Source of the DNA: Hydrogenophaga sp.
Lineage (GTDB): Bacteria > Pseudomonadota > Gammaproteobacteria > Burkholderiales > Burkholderiaceae_C
Direction of reading: 5' to 3'
DNA length: 64,000 nucleotides
Assembly: GCF_030651625.1 (NCBI RefSeq)
Contig: NZ_JAUSCF010000023.1
Span: 1-64,000 of the forward strand
The notes beneath the pieces were generated by a model that worked only from the letters and a program-made list of their open reading frames with translations, had not been told where the DNA came from and made no database searches. The translations under genes and the position numbers were made by a program. Shown in pieces: positions 11,331-20,197 of the stretch. Position 1 is the stretch's first letter, and each line of letters begins with the position of its first letter.

Positions 11331-11453
11331 TGCCCCAGTCCAGGGGCAGCCAGGGACGGCTTTGCCGGCCCGAGATGCCGTCCCCCCTCGAAGCGCCGCA
11401 GGCGCGCTACGGAGGGGGGAAGCCGCGTCAGCGGCGCAGGGGGGAGTGCCGAA
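11331..11453. repeat. Family A repeat, reverse copy of an inverted pair
   Basis: This element is the reverse complement of the 11111-11214 type: it runs from CAGTCCAGGGGCAG through GGCTTTGCCGGCCCG and CCCCCCTC...GAGGGGGG-like arms to GCGCAGGGGGGAG. It lies directly after the stop codon of the cyclic-nucleotide-binding gene on the opposite strand and may serve as that gene's 3' end. Confidence 0.75.
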
Positions 11454-11454
11454 G

Positions 11455-12042
11455 CTACTCCATCAATTTGTCGATCTCGTCCTGCATCGTCTGCACCAGC
11501 TGGCTGTAAACCTGCAGTTTGTGCCGGTTGTCGCGCAGGCGCTCGGCCAGGCGCTGGGCCACAGCGGTCATGAGCTTGGCGGCGGTGGTGGGTTGTTCGG
11601 CAATCAGGCTTTCGAGCGCCTGGCGGTCGAGCACGGCGCAGTGCACGTCGGTGCTGGCGGTGCAGGTGGCAGAGCGGGCGGCGCCGTCGACCAGTGACAT
11701 CTCCCCGATCAGGCTGCCGGGCCCCACCACGTTGACGGTGACCGGTTCGGCCCGGCTGGGCATCAGCGACTCCACCGTGATCTCGCCTTCCAGCACCAGT
11801 ACCATGAATCCGGTGTCGACGGTTTCACCCTGCCGGATGATGATGGTGCCCGTGCTGTGGCGGCAGGGCCGCATGAAGCGCACCACGGTCAGCGCCTCGA
11901 CTTCGTCGAGCTGCATCAGGGCGGTGGGCGCTCGCAACAGGAAAGCCGCTTCATGGGCGCTGGCCGAGCCTTCGACCTGCAGGGCGTTTTCAGTGGCGCG
12001 GACACTGCGCCGGCTGCCGAACAGCATGTCGAGGAATGCCAT
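11455..12042 (-). CDS. Cyclic nucleotide-binding domain protein
   Basis: The 195-residue protein contains one cNMP-binding beta-barrel (residues about 40-165) with the phosphate-cassette-like segment GPGSLIGEMSLVDGAARSAT. A glutamine/leucine-rich helix ends the chain. No helix-turn-helix is present, so it is unlikely to be a CRP-type transcription factor. It may be a stand-alone sensor or adaptor. It is divergent from the histidine kinase gene that follows. Confidence 0.83.
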   Translation of the reverse strand: MAFLDMLFGSRRSVRATENALQVEGSASAHEAAFLLRAPTALMQLDEVEALTVVRFMRPCRHSTGTIIIRQGETVDTGFMVLVLEGEITVESLMPSRAEPVTVNVVGPGSLIGEMSLVDGAARSATCTASTDVHCAVLDRQALESLIAEQPTTAAKLMTAVAQRLAERLRDNRHKLQVYSQLVQTMQDEIDKLME

Positions 12043-12152
12043 GGTGGGGCGGTGGTGGGAGGGTTTGGCCGGCGTGCGGCAACGACGTGAGATTGTGCCG
12101 TGTCACGCCGGTTTTGGGTGGGTGTGCACCTGAGTGGCACATCCATTGCTTG

Positions 12153-13370
12153 ATGCATGTCATGCAAATGGACCCACACGCCTGGCTTCGTCAACCGCTG
12201 GCCGCCGCCAGCGAGGCCTGGCGCAACCCGCTGGAGCTGCTGCTGGCCTCCACCGGCGAAGGCATCTATGGGGTAGATCTGGACGGCCTTTGTGTGTTCA
12301 TCAACCTGGCGGGTGCCCGCATGATCGGCTTCGAGCCGCACGAGGTGCAGGGTCGCAACATGCACGAGCTGACCCACCATGCCCGGGCCGACGGCTCTGC
12401 CTACCCTGAGGCGCAGTGCCCGATCTTCAACGCCTTCCGCCAGGGCCTGCCGTGCCGCATCGACAGCGAGGTGTTCTGGCGCCGCGATGGCAGCGCCTTT
12501 CCGGTGGAGTATTCCAGCCATCCCATCGTTGACCAGGGCCAGGTGCGCGGTGCGGTGGTCACCTTTGTGGACATCACCGAACGGCGCCTGGCGGCCGACG
12601 CCCTGCAGCGGGCCAAGGACGAACTGGAAGAGCGCGTGCGAGAGCGCACGGGCGCGCTGGAGACGGCGCTTCACCAGGTGCGCGAGCTGGCGGCATGGTC
12701 GGAAACCGTGCGTGAAGACGAGCGTACCCGCATCGCACGCGAGGTGCATGACGAACTGGGCAGCCTGCTGGTGGCGCTCAAGATGGATGTGAACTGGATG
12801 GACAAGCGCCTGGCCGAGCAGACCCAGCGCAGTCCGGACGCGGCCGAAGACATGCGCACCCGCATGCGCTGCAAGTGCCAGAACATGAGCCGGCTTATTG
12901 AAAACGCGGTGGACAACGTGGGCCGCATCATCACCGACCTGCGGCCCAGCATCCTCGATCACCAGGGCCTGTGGGCCGCGCTCGAGTGGCAGGCGCAGGA
13001 GTTCGTTCAATCGGCTGAACTCGCACTGGATTGGTGCATGGCGGTGGACGACGTGCCCGACCCCCCCGAACCCCTGGCCATGGCGGTGTTTCGCATCTTT
13101 CAGGAAATGCTGAGCAACGTGGGCCGCCACGCCCGGGCCAGGCACCTGGCGGTCGACATCACCGCGCGCGCAGGCGAGCTGGTGCTTACCGTGCAGGACG
13201 ACGGCGTGGGCGCGCCCCCGCAGGCTTTTGAAGCGGCCGATGCCTATGGCGTGATGGGCATGCGCGAGCGCGCGCGGCATTTCGGCGGCCAGATCCACAT
13301 CCACAGCGCACCGGGCGCTGGTACGCGCATGTGCCTTACGTTGGCGCTTCCAGAGGGCAACCCAGCATGA
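12153..13370 (+). CDS. PAS sensor histidine kinase, NarX/UhpB class
   Basis: The protein of about 405 residues has no transmembrane segment. A PAS domain (about 25-150) is followed by a short coiled coil, a HisKA_3 dimerisation domain with the phosphoacceptor H199 in REVHDELG, and a HATPase domain ending in YGVMGMRERARHFGG. ATGs at 12153, 12162 and 12168 are all possible; none has a clear ribosome binding site. Its stop overlaps the response regulator start by 4 bases (ATGA), so the pair is translationally coupled. Position suggests control of the transporter and cyanase genes downstream. Confidence 0.88.
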   Translation: MHVMQMDPHAWLRQPLAAASEAWRNPLELLLASTGEGIYGVDLDGLCVFINLAGARMIGFEPHEVQGRNMHELTHHARADGSAYPEAQCPIFNAFRQGLPCRIDSEVFWRRDGSAFPVEYSSHPIVDQGQVRGAVVTFVDITERRLAADALQRAKDELEERVRERTGALETALHQVRELAAWSETVREDERTRIAREVHDELGSLLVALKMDVNWMDKRLAEQTQRSPDAAEDMRTRMRCKCQNMSRLIENAVDNVGRIITDLRPSILDHQGLWAALEWQAQEFVQSAELALDWCMAVDDVPDPPEPLAMAVFRIFQEMLSNVGRHARARHLAVDITARAGELVLTVQDDGVGAPPQAFEAADAYGVMGMRERARHFGGQIHIHSAPGAGTRMCLTLALPEGNPA

Positions 13371-14047
13371 ACAGGGACGATATCGTGACCGAGACCATTC
13401 GCGTTCTCATCGCCGATGACCACCGCATCGTGCGCGAGGGCTTGAAGCAGATCCTGGCCGATGCCTCCGATGTGCAGCTGGTGGCCGAGGCCCAGACCGG
13501 GCCGGAAGTGCTGACACAGGTGAAAGCCCTGCGAGGCAGCGAAGGCCTGGACCTGGTGCTGCTCGACATCGCCATGCCGGGGCTCGATGGCCTGGACGTG
13601 CTGCAGGTGCTCAAGCGCGAACACCCGCGTTTGCCAGTGCTCATGCTCAGCACCTACCCGGAGAAGCAGTACGCGGTGCGCTGCATCCGCATGGGCGCTT
13701 GCGGCTATCTGAACAAGAGCGCCGACCCCGACGACATGCTGGCTGCGGTGCGCAAGGCAGCCAGTGGTGGCGTGTTTCTCACGCAGGACACCGCTGAGGC
13801 GCTGGCCGCTGCGGTGGGCAGCACAGGCGCACAAGGCGGGCCCGAAACACTTTCGCACCGCGAGCACCAGGTGTACCGCTTGCTGACGCAGGGACAGACC
13901 GTGAGCGAAATTGGTGCACAGCTGGGCCTGGCCCCCAACACGGTGAGCACTTACCGTGCGCGCATCCTGGAAAAGACCGGTGCCAAAAACGATGTTGAGC
14001 TGGCGCTGTATGCCGAACGCCATGCGCGGCCGCCCGTGACGCCCTGA
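13367..14047 (+). CDS. NarL/FixJ family response regulator
   Basis: The 226-residue protein has a receiver domain with acidic residues in IADDHR and the phosphoacceptor D67 (LLDIAMPG), and a LuxR-type helix-turn-helix at the C-terminus (LSHREHQVYRLL...GLAPNTVSTYRARILEKTG). It is the cognate partner of the kinase whose stop codon it overlaps. A palindrome downstream at 14071-14088, before the transporter operon, is a candidate binding site. Confidence 0.93.
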   Translation: MNRDDIVTETIRVLIADDHRIVREGLKQILADASDVQLVAEAQTGPEVLTQVKALRGSEGLDLVLLDIAMPGLDGLDVLQVLKREHPRLPVLMLSTYPEKQYAVRCIRMGACGYLNKSADPDDMLAAVRKAASGGVFLTQDTAEALAAAVGSTGAQGGPETLSHREHQVYRLLTQGQTVSEIGAQLGLAPNTVSTYRARILEKTGAKNDVELALYAERHARPPVTP

Positions 14048-14070
14048 ATCTGGCAGTCGCCGCAGGGTTT

Positions 14071-14088
14071 TGTAGGGCTGCCCCTACA
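14071..14088. promoter_or_regulatory. Candidate operator for the adjacent regulator
   Basis: TGTAGGGCTGCCCCTACA contains the inverted arms TGTAGGG and CCCTACA around CTGC. It lies 24 bases after the response regulator stop and about 117 bases before the transporter start. NarL-like proteins bind short inverted heptamers, so this may be an operator; it could also be a weak hairpin without a T-tract. Confidence 0.45.
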
Positions 14089-14204
14089 CGGCGTCGGTTT
14101 GGGACTTGCGAATTTGCCAGTGGGTCCGCCAAACGGTCGATGTGGCGGGCGTTCTGGCCCGGTGCTTGCGAAGTGCCAAGCGTCATCAACTCACGAGGTG
14201 CGCC

Positions 14205-15614
14205 ATGTCCGAATTCTTCGATCCTTACAACGCCGACCGACCACTCATGCTCAAGTGCAGCTGTGGCCGGGACCACACGCTGGCCGACCACCATGCCGAA
14301 GTGGCCGCCGACAGCGCGGCCGTGGAATTGCGCCGGCGAAGCGAGACGGCCGAGTTCGAGGCCTACAGCAACGAGTTCATCGAGGCGACCCTGGTGAAGG
14401 CGCTGTTCCCGCACGACGAGCAACGCCGCCGTTTCCTGCGCGCCGTGGGCAAGGGTACGGCCATGGCCGCGATCGCCAGCGTGCTGCCGGTGGCCAGCCT
14501 GCAGGCCATGGCGCAGGAGAAGCAAGGTTCGCTGGAAAAGAAAGACCTCACCATCGGCTTCATTCCCATCACTTGCGCCACGCCGCTGATCATGGCCGCG
14601 CCGCTGGGCTTTTACCAAAAGCAGGGGCTCAACGTGGCGGTCACCAAGACCGCTGGCTGGGCCCTGGTGCGCGACAAGATGATCAACAAGGAATACGACG
14701 CGTCGCACTTCCTCTCGCCGATGCCACTTGCCATCAGCCTCGGTCTGGGCAGTAACGCGGTGCCCATGAACGTGGCCACCATCCAGAACATCAACGGCCA
14801 GGCCATCACGCTGAGCCTGAAGCACAAGGACAACCGCGATCCCAAGAACTGGAAGGGCTTCAGGTTCGGCATTCCGTTCGATTACTCGATCCACAACTTC
14901 CTGTTGCGCTATTACCTGGCCGAGGCCGGCCTGAACCCCGATACCGACGTGCAGTTGCGCGTGATCCCGCCGGCGGAAATGGTGGCCAACCTGCGCGCCG
15001 GCAACATCGACGGCTTTCTCGGCCCCGACCCTTTCAACCAGCGCGCGGTGTTCGATGAAGTCGGCTTCATCCACGTGCTCACCCGCGACCTCTGGAATGG
15101 ACACCCGTGCTGCGCTTTCGGCACCAGCACCGAATTCATCCAGAAGAACCCCAACACGTTCGCGGCGCTCTACCGCGCGGTGCTCACCTCGGCTGCGATG
15201 GCGCGCGACCCGAAGAACCGCGAGCTGATTGCCAAGGTGATCGCGCCCAGCCAGTACCTCAACCAACCCGAAGCGGTGCTGACCCAGGTGCTCACCGGTC
15301 GCTTTGCCGATGGTCTGGGCAAGATCCAGAACGTGCCCGAGCGCGCCGACTTCGACCCCATGCCATGGCAGAGCATGGCGGTGTGGATGCTGACCCAGAT
15401 GCAGCGCTGGGGCTACATCAAGGGTGACGTGAACTACAACCAGATCGCCGAGCGCGTGTTCCTGATCACCGACGCCCGCAAGCACATGAAGGACCTGGGC
15501 CAGGAGTTCACGGCAGGTCCGGCCTACAAGAAACACACCATCATGGGCAAGGAGTTCGACCCGGCCAAGCCGGCCGAATACCTCAACAGCTTCGCTATCC
15601 GGCGCGCTGCCTGA
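14205..15614 (+). CDS. CmpA/NrtA family ABC substrate-binding protein
   Basis: The ATG at 14205 follows GAGG by 6 bases and gives 469 residues. The protein binds nitrate, cyanate or bicarbonate-like anions for the transporter encoded downstream. The binding domain begins near residue 112 (DLTIGFIPITCATPLI). A Tat-like signal (QRRRFLRAVGKG, residues 73-84, then a hydrophobic stretch ending AMAQ near 104) is preceded by an unusual hydrophilic extension of about 70 residues containing a CSCG motif at 18-21. Similar extensions occur in proteobacterial homologues as I recall; their role is unclear. The cyanase gene downstream makes cyanate a plausible substrate. Confidence 0.88.
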   Translation: MSEFFDPYNADRPLMLKCSCGRDHTLADHHAEVAADSAAVELRRRSETAEFEAYSNEFIEATLVKALFPHDEQRRRFLRAVGKGTAMAAIASVLPVASLQAMAQEKQGSLEKKDLTIGFIPITCATPLIMAAPLGFYQKQGLNVAVTKTAGWALVRDKMINKEYDASHFLSPMPLAISLGLGSNAVPMNVATIQNINGQAITLSLKHKDNRDPKNWKGFRFGIPFDYSIHNFLLRYYLAEAGLNPDTDVQLRVIPPAEMVANLRAGNIDGFLGPDPFNQRAVFDEVGFIHVLTRDLWNGHPCCAFGTSTEFIQKNPNTFAALYRAVLTSAAMARDPKNRELIAKVIAPSQYLNQPEAVLTQVLTGRFADGLGKIQNVPERADFDPMPWQSMAVWMLTQMQRWGYIKGDVNYNQIAERVFLITDARKHMKDLGQEFTAGPAYKKHTIMGKEFDPAKPAEYLNSFAIRRAA

Positions 15615-15726
15615 GCCACCCTGACGCACTGCGCGGATTCCCTCGATGGCGCAGCGCCTGCGGCCCCATCGGGTGGAGCCGGCCGTGTTTCTGGAACGTG
15701 CCTTCTGTTTTGCAGGACCTTGATCG

Positions 15727-16590
15727 ATGAAAAACGCTCACCTCAACTTCCGCGCCGCGATGGTGTCGCTGCTGATTTTCGTCGTCTTCGTGGGGGCGTG
15801 GCAGCTGTCCACCACGGGGCCGTCGATCGGCGGGTCGTCGGCCGGCCTCACGGCCGAGCAGATCGAGTACGAAAAGATGATGGGCCGGGATCCCGGTGCG
15901 GCCAAGAGCACCGGCTTCCCGCCGCCTGTTGAAGTGGCCAGAGCCAGCTGGGGGCACCTGTCGGACCCGTTCTACGACAACGGGCCGAACGACAAAGGCA
16001 TCGGCATCCAGCTGGCGCATTCGCTGGCCCGCGTCGGGCTCGGGTTTCTGCTGGCCATGGCGGTGGCGATTCCGCTGGGCTTCCTCATTGGCATGTCGCC
16101 GCTGATGCGCAAGGCGTTCGACCCCTTCGTGCAGGTGCTCAAACCCATCAGCCCGCTGGCCTGGATGCCGCTGGCGCTCTACACGCTGAAGGACTCGGAC
16201 GTGAGCGGCATCTTCGTGATCTTCATCTGCTCCGTGTGGCCCATGTTGATCAACACCGCGTTCGGGGTGTCCGCTGTGAAACGCGAGTGGCTCAACGTGG
16301 CGAGCACGCTGGAAGTGAACCCGATCCGCAAGGCCTTCCAGGTGATCCTGCCGGCTGCCGCGCCCACCATCCTCACCGGCATGCGCATCAGCATGGGCAT
16401 CGCCTGGCTGGTGATTGTGGCCGCCGAAATGCTGGTGGGAGGCACAGGCGTGGGCTACTTCGTGTGGAACGAATGGAACAACCTGTCGCTGACCAATGTG
16501 ATCTTTGCCGTGCTGCTCATCGGCGTGGTGGGCATGCTGCTGGACCTGATGTTTGCGCAACTGCAGAAGGTGGTGACCTATGTGGAGTGA
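15727..16590 (+). CDS. NrtB-type ABC transporter permease
   Basis: The 287-residue permease has an N-terminal membrane segment and a five-helix BPD-transport domain with the EAA loop near residues 190-215 (WLNVASTLEVNPIRKAFQVILPAAAPTILTG). It pairs with the substrate-binding protein upstream and the ATPase downstream, whose start overlaps its stop by 11 bases. Confidence 0.92.
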   Translation: MKNAHLNFRAAMVSLLIFVVFVGAWQLSTTGPSIGGSSAGLTAEQIEYEKMMGRDPGAAKSTGFPPPVEVARASWGHLSDPFYDNGPNDKGIGIQLAHSLARVGLGFLLAMAVAIPLGFLIGMSPLMRKAFDPFVQVLKPISPLAWMPLALYTLKDSDVSGIFVIFICSVWPMLINTAFGVSAVKREWLNVASTLEVNPIRKAFQVILPAAAPTILTGMRISMGIAWLVIVAAEMLVGGTGVGYFVWNEWNNLSLTNVIFAVLLIGVVGMLLDLMFAQLQKVVTYVE

Positions 16591-17476
16591 ATCCGAAGAA
16601 CGGCTTGAAGTGGCTGCGCGCCAGGCCGCCACCGACGCCAAGTCAACCGCTACCTCAGCCGCCACACCGAAAGCCTCCCCGATGACTGGTTTCCTCAAAG
16701 TCGAACAACTCGCCAAGGCTTACCAGGCCGACAAGCCGGTGTTTGCCGACGTGTCGTTCACCATCGACAAGGGTGAGTTCGTCTGCATCATCGGCCACAG
16801 CGGCTGCGGGAAGACCACCATTCTCAACGTGCTCGCGGGACTGGACACCGCGACCAGTGGCCACTGCTTCATGGACGGGCGAGAAATCGCCGGCCCCAGC
16901 CTGGAGCGCGGTGTGGTGTTCCAGAGCCACGCGCTCATGCCCTGGCTCACGGTGCGGCAGAACATCGCGTTCGCAGTCAAGTCGCGCTGGGCGGATTGGA
17001 GCCGCAGCCAGATCAACGCGCACGTGGAGAAGTTCGTGGCACTGGTGGGCCTGAGCCCGGCCATCGACAAAAAGCCCAGCCAGCTTTCAGGTGGCATGAA
17101 ACAGCGCGTGGGCATTGCGCGCGCCTTCGCCATCCAGCCCAAGATGCTGCTGCTCGATGAGCCGTTTGGCGCACTGGATGCGCTCACCCGCGGCACCATC
17201 CAGGACGAGCTCATGGCCATCGTGAACGAGACACACCAGACGGTGTTCATGATCACGCACGATGTGGACGAAGCCATCCTGCTGGCCGACCGCATCCTTC
17301 TGATGACGAATGGCCAGGAGACCGAGCAGGGCTACGTGCCCGGCGGCATGGCCGAGGTGGTGGTGAACCCGCTGCCGCGCCAGCGCAGCCGCGCACAGTT
17401 GCATCACCTGGATGGCTACTACGAGCTGCGCAATCACATCGTGGATTTTTTGGTCTCGCGTGCGCGAGCCCATTGA
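16580..17476 (+). CDS. NrtD/CynD-type ABC transporter ATP-binding protein
   Basis: The 298-residue ATPase has Walker A GHSGCGKTT, the signature LSGGMKQRVGIARA and Walker B MLLLDEPFGALDA. It lacks the extra C-terminal NrtA-like domain of NrtC, so it matches NrtD. The start at 16580 is preceded by AAGGTGG and overlaps the permease stop; an ATG at 16682 (MTGFLKVEQL) would match the core domain but has no visible ribosome binding site. Transporter and cyanase probably form one operon. Confidence 0.9.
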   Translation: MWSESEERLEVAARQAATDAKSTATSAATPKASPMTGFLKVEQLAKAYQADKPVFADVSFTIDKGEFVCIIGHSGCGKTTILNVLAGLDTATSGHCFMDGREIAGPSLERGVVFQSHALMPWLTVRQNIAFAVKSRWADWSRSQINAHVEKFVALVGLSPAIDKKPSQLSGGMKQRVGIARAFAIQPKMLLLDEPFGALDALTRGTIQDELMAIVNETHQTVFMITHDVDEAILLADRILLMTNGQETEQGYVPGGMAEVVVNPLPRQRSRAQLHHLDGYYELRNHIVDFLVSRARAH

Positions 17477-17477
17477 A

Positions 17478-17568
17478 CCCCCCGCGTCGCCTTCGGCGCC
17501 ACCCCCTCAGAGAGAGGGGCGACACCTGGGACCGGCGAAGCCGGATCCGCGGTGTCCCTGGACAACTT
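17478..17568. repeat. GC-rich intergenic repeat, family A copy
   Basis: The element follows the ATPase stop and carries CCCCCTCAGAGAGAGGGG and GGGACCGGCGAAGCCGGATCC, ending GGTGTCCCTGG. It separates the transporter genes from cynS and could attenuate or stabilise the transcript. Confidence 0.7.
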
Positions 17569-17612
17569 CCCCTCGCTCCAACTTTTCTTCACCAACCACC
17601 AAGAGGCAACAC

Positions 17613-18056
17613 ATGAGCCGACTCGACGTCACCGAAAAGATCATCTCCACCAAAGTCACCAAAGGCCTGAGCTGGGCCGACGTGGCCAAGAAGGTAGGCC
17701 AGTCCAAGGAATGGACCACCGCGCTGTGCCTGGGCCAGATGACCGCCACGCCGGCGCAGGCCAAGGTGCTGGGCAAGATATTTGGCCTTTCCACCGATGA
17801 GCAGAAGTGGCTGATGGTGGTGCCCTACAAGGGTTCGCTGCCCACCTCGGTGCCCACCGACCCGCTGATCTACCGCTTCTACGAACTGGTGAGCGTGTAC
17901 GGCACCACCTTCAAGGAGCTGATCCACGAAGAGTTCGGCGACGGCATCATGAGCGCGATCGATTTCAAGATGGACATGCAGCGCCAGGCCGATCCGAATG
18001 GGGATCGGGTGAACATCGTGATGTCGGGCAAGTTCCTCCCCTATAAGCAGTATTGA
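17613..18056 (+). CDS. cynS: Cyanate hydratase (cyanase)
   Basis: Cyanase converts cyanate and bicarbonate to carbamate, which yields ammonia and CO2. The 147-residue product retains the catalytic residues R88, E91 and S114, with exactly the spacing of E. coli R96, E99 and S122, inside LIYRFYELVSVYGTTFKEL and GDGIMSAIDF. GAGG lies about 7 bases before the ATG at 17613. Its place after the NrtABD-type genes suggests uptake and use of cyanate as a nitrogen source. Confidence 0.96.
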   Translation: MSRLDVTEKIISTKVTKGLSWADVAKKVGQSKEWTTALCLGQMTATPAQAKVLGKIFGLSTDEQKWLMVVPYKGSLPTSVPTDPLIYRFYELVSVYGTTFKELIHEEFGDGIMSAIDFKMDMQRQADPNGDRVNIVMSGKFLPYKQY

Positions 18057-18104
18057 CTGCAGGACGTGAAGACTCACCGCGCCTCCGGGTAGAGGGGCTA
18101 GCCG

Positions 18105-18430
18105 TGCCACTTTTTTTCTCCGGAAGCTTGGCTTGGCCGGGTCTCGGCCCGGCGGCCGACCTACCTTTCTTTGCTTCGCCAAAGAAACGTAGGCCAAAGA
18201 AAGGCGAGCCGAAGTTCGGGCCCCTGCGGGGTTCCTTGCGCTGCTCGCGTCGTGGGGGAAATTCGCAAACTTGTCCGCTGCGCGGCCTTCGGACATGCGA
18301 ATTTCTGATCCCCACGCCGCTGCGCTGCTCAGCCCGGCCACACGGCACAAGCGGGAGCGGACTACCCCTCAGGCATGCGCGCATTCGCTCCCTCCCCCAC
18401 TGGGGGAGGGTTGGGGTGGGGGCCTGCAGC
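18105..18430. repeat. Cluster of palindromic repeats in a gene-free stretch
   Basis: This gene-free stretch contains at least three repeat types. A TTTCTCCGGA...TGGCCGGGTCTCG element (18115-18150) recurs at 54649-54697. A CTTTCTTTGCTTCGCCAAAGAAA stem-loop lies near 18169-18206. A long hairpin joins CGTGGGG plus GAAATTCGCA at 18251-18267 to TGCGAATTTC at 18296-18305 and CCCCACG at 18310-18316. A family B element (CTCCCTCCCCCACTGGGGGAGGG) ends at 18423. No coding function is supported. Confidence 0.75.
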
Positions 18431-18495
18431 TGGAGCACTCTTTTTGTACCTGGCATGCGCTACGCGCCGCATTCCTTTTGAAAGTTGATCACGTC

Positions 18496-18963
18496 ATGGA
18501 ACCTCGACCACCATTGCCTCCCTTTACCGCCGAGACCGCCGCGCAAAAGGTGCGCATGGCCGAGGACGCCTGGAACACGCGTGATCCTGATCGCGTGGTC
18601 AAGGTCTACACCGAAGACACGCGCTGGCGCAACCGGGCTGAGTTTCCGGTGGGTCGGGGCGAGGTGCATGCTTTTCTGGTGCGCAAGTGGGCGAAGGAGC
18701 TGGATTACCGGCTCATCAAGGAGTTGTGGGCGTTTGCTGGGAACCGCATCGCGGTGCGTTTCGTCTACGAATGGCGCGACGATTCGGGGCATTGGTTCCG
18801 CTCCTTTGGGAACGAGAACTGGCAGTTCAACGCGCAGGGCTATATGGAGCAGCGCCACGCCAGCATCAACGACCGACCGATCCATGAAAGCGAGCGGCTG
18901 TTCCATTGGCCGCTGGGCCGGCGGCCCGACGAGCATGCAGGGTTGACCGCGCTGGGTTTGTGA
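18496..18963 (+). CDS. DUF1348 / SnoaL-NTF2-like family protein
   Basis: The 155-residue protein fits the nuclear-transport-factor-2 fold family DUF1348, with [29 protein letters not shown] at the start and [11 protein letters not shown] and [13 protein letters not shown] later. Function of the family is unknown; small-molecule binding in a cone-shaped pocket is typical of the fold. It appears monocistronic, with the repeat cluster upstream. Confidence 0.83.
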   Translation: MEPRPPLPPFTAETAAQKVRMAEDAWNTRDPDRVVKVYTEDTRWRNRAEFPVGRGEVHAFLVRKWAKELDYRLIKELWAFAGNRIAVRFVYEWRDDSGHWFRSFGNENWQFNAQGYMEQRHASINDRPIHESERLFHWPLGRRPDEHAGLTALGL

Positions 18964-19060
18964 CGGCAGACACTGATTGCGCAGGTATTCCAGTTCACGG
19001 CTCAAGCCCACGGGGGATGTGTCGAAAGACTCTCGGGGCAGGTGAACAAGGAGTCTCGTG

Positions 19061-20188
19061 ATGGCAGAAGACAGGGCAAACGGTGCGACCGCAGCGGGCA
19101 CCAACGGGACCGACCGCGGTGAAGCGGTCGAACAACACATCGCAGTGATCGGCTCGTTGTCGGAATCGCTGCTGCGGGGTGTGGACACGGCACTGGACGA
19201 GGTGAGCAGGGTGAACCTTTCCACTCAGCTGCTGTCGGTCAATGCGCGCATCGAAGCCGCGCACGCCGGTGCTGCCGGTGGCAGCTTTGCGGTGGTTGCG
19301 AGCGAAATGAACCGCCTCTCAGGCGAGGTCAAGATGCTCACCGACCGGCTGCGCGGCGATGCTCAGCACACCGGTGTTCAGATGCGTCATGCGGTGCAGG
19401 GCTACGTGACGCAGGTGCGCGATGCCCGCCTGTGCGAGCTCGCGCTCACCAACATCGACCTGATCGACCGCAACCTCTATGAACGCAGCTGCGACGTGCG
19501 CTGGTGGGCGACCGATGCAGCTGCTGTGGATTGCGTGCGCGACCCGAGCGAAGACCGGCGGCGCCATGCGCAGCGGCGGCTGGGGCAGATCCTGGACTCG
19601 TACACCGTCTACAGCGACCTGGTGCTGGTGGACGCCCTGGGCACGGTGTTGGTCAACGGCCGCCCGGCGCAGTTTCACAGCGTGGGCGCCGATGTGTCTG
19701 GCAGCGACTGGTTCGCCCAGGCCCTGGCTTCGCGCGACGGCAGCGAGTTCGCCTGCTCCAGCGTGCATGCATCAGAACTGGTCGACGGCCAGCGGGTGCT
19801 GGTGTACGCCTGCGCGGTGCGCGAAGGTGGCGATGTGCGAGGCAAGGTGCTGGGTGTGCTCGGCATCCTGTTCAACTGGGACGCACTGGCACTGACCATC
19901 GTGCGCCGCACACCGCTCACGACGGACGAATGGAGCAGAACGCGTGTTTGCATCATCGACGACAGTGGTCAGGTGCTGGCCGATTCTCAAGAAAACGGCC
20001 CGGCGCGTATCGACCTGAGCGGTTGGAAGCCCTTGCTGGCACAGTCGCGCAGCTCGGCGGTGTTGCGGGTGGACGGCAAGCCCACCTGCGTGGCACACGC
20101 TGCGTCACCGGGCTACGAGACCTACCGCACGGGCTGGCACTCGCTGATCTTGCAGGGCGTGTCAGAGGCTGAAGCACGCACGCACTGA
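19061..20188 (+). CDS. Soluble chemoreceptor-like sensor with reversed domain order
   Basis: AAGGAG lies 7 bases before the ATG at 19061. The 375-residue protein starts with a partial methyl-accepting-protein signalling core at about 50-90 (LSTQLLSVNARIEAAHAG...FAVVASEMNRLSGEV), which is close to the consensus hairpin tip. A sensory domain of the Cache/PAS type follows (about 120-370; YTVYSDLVLVDALGTVLVNG, GSDWFAQAL). No transmembrane helix or signal peptide is present. In typical receptors the sensor precedes the signalling domain, so the order is reversed. The short core may not support a full kinase-control array. No che genes are nearby. Confidence 0.75.
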   Translation: MAEDRANGATAAGTNGTDRGEAVEQHIAVIGSLSESLLRGVDTALDEVSRVNLSTQLLSVNARIEAAHAGAAGGSFAVVASEMNRLSGEVKMLTDRLRGDAQHTGVQMRHAVQGYVTQVRDARLCELALTNIDLIDRNLYERSCDVRWWATDAAAVDCVRDPSEDRRRHAQRRLGQILDSYTVYSDLVLVDALGTVLVNGRPAQFHSVGADVSGSDWFAQALASRDGSEFACSSVHASELVDGQRVLVYACAVREGGDVRGKVLGVLGILFNWDALALTIVRRTPLTTDEWSRTRVCIIDDSGQVLADSQENGPARIDLSGWKPLLAQSRSSAVLRVDGKPTCVAHAASPGYETYRTGWHSLILQGVSEAEARTH

Positions 20189-20197
20189 CCTTTGGTC

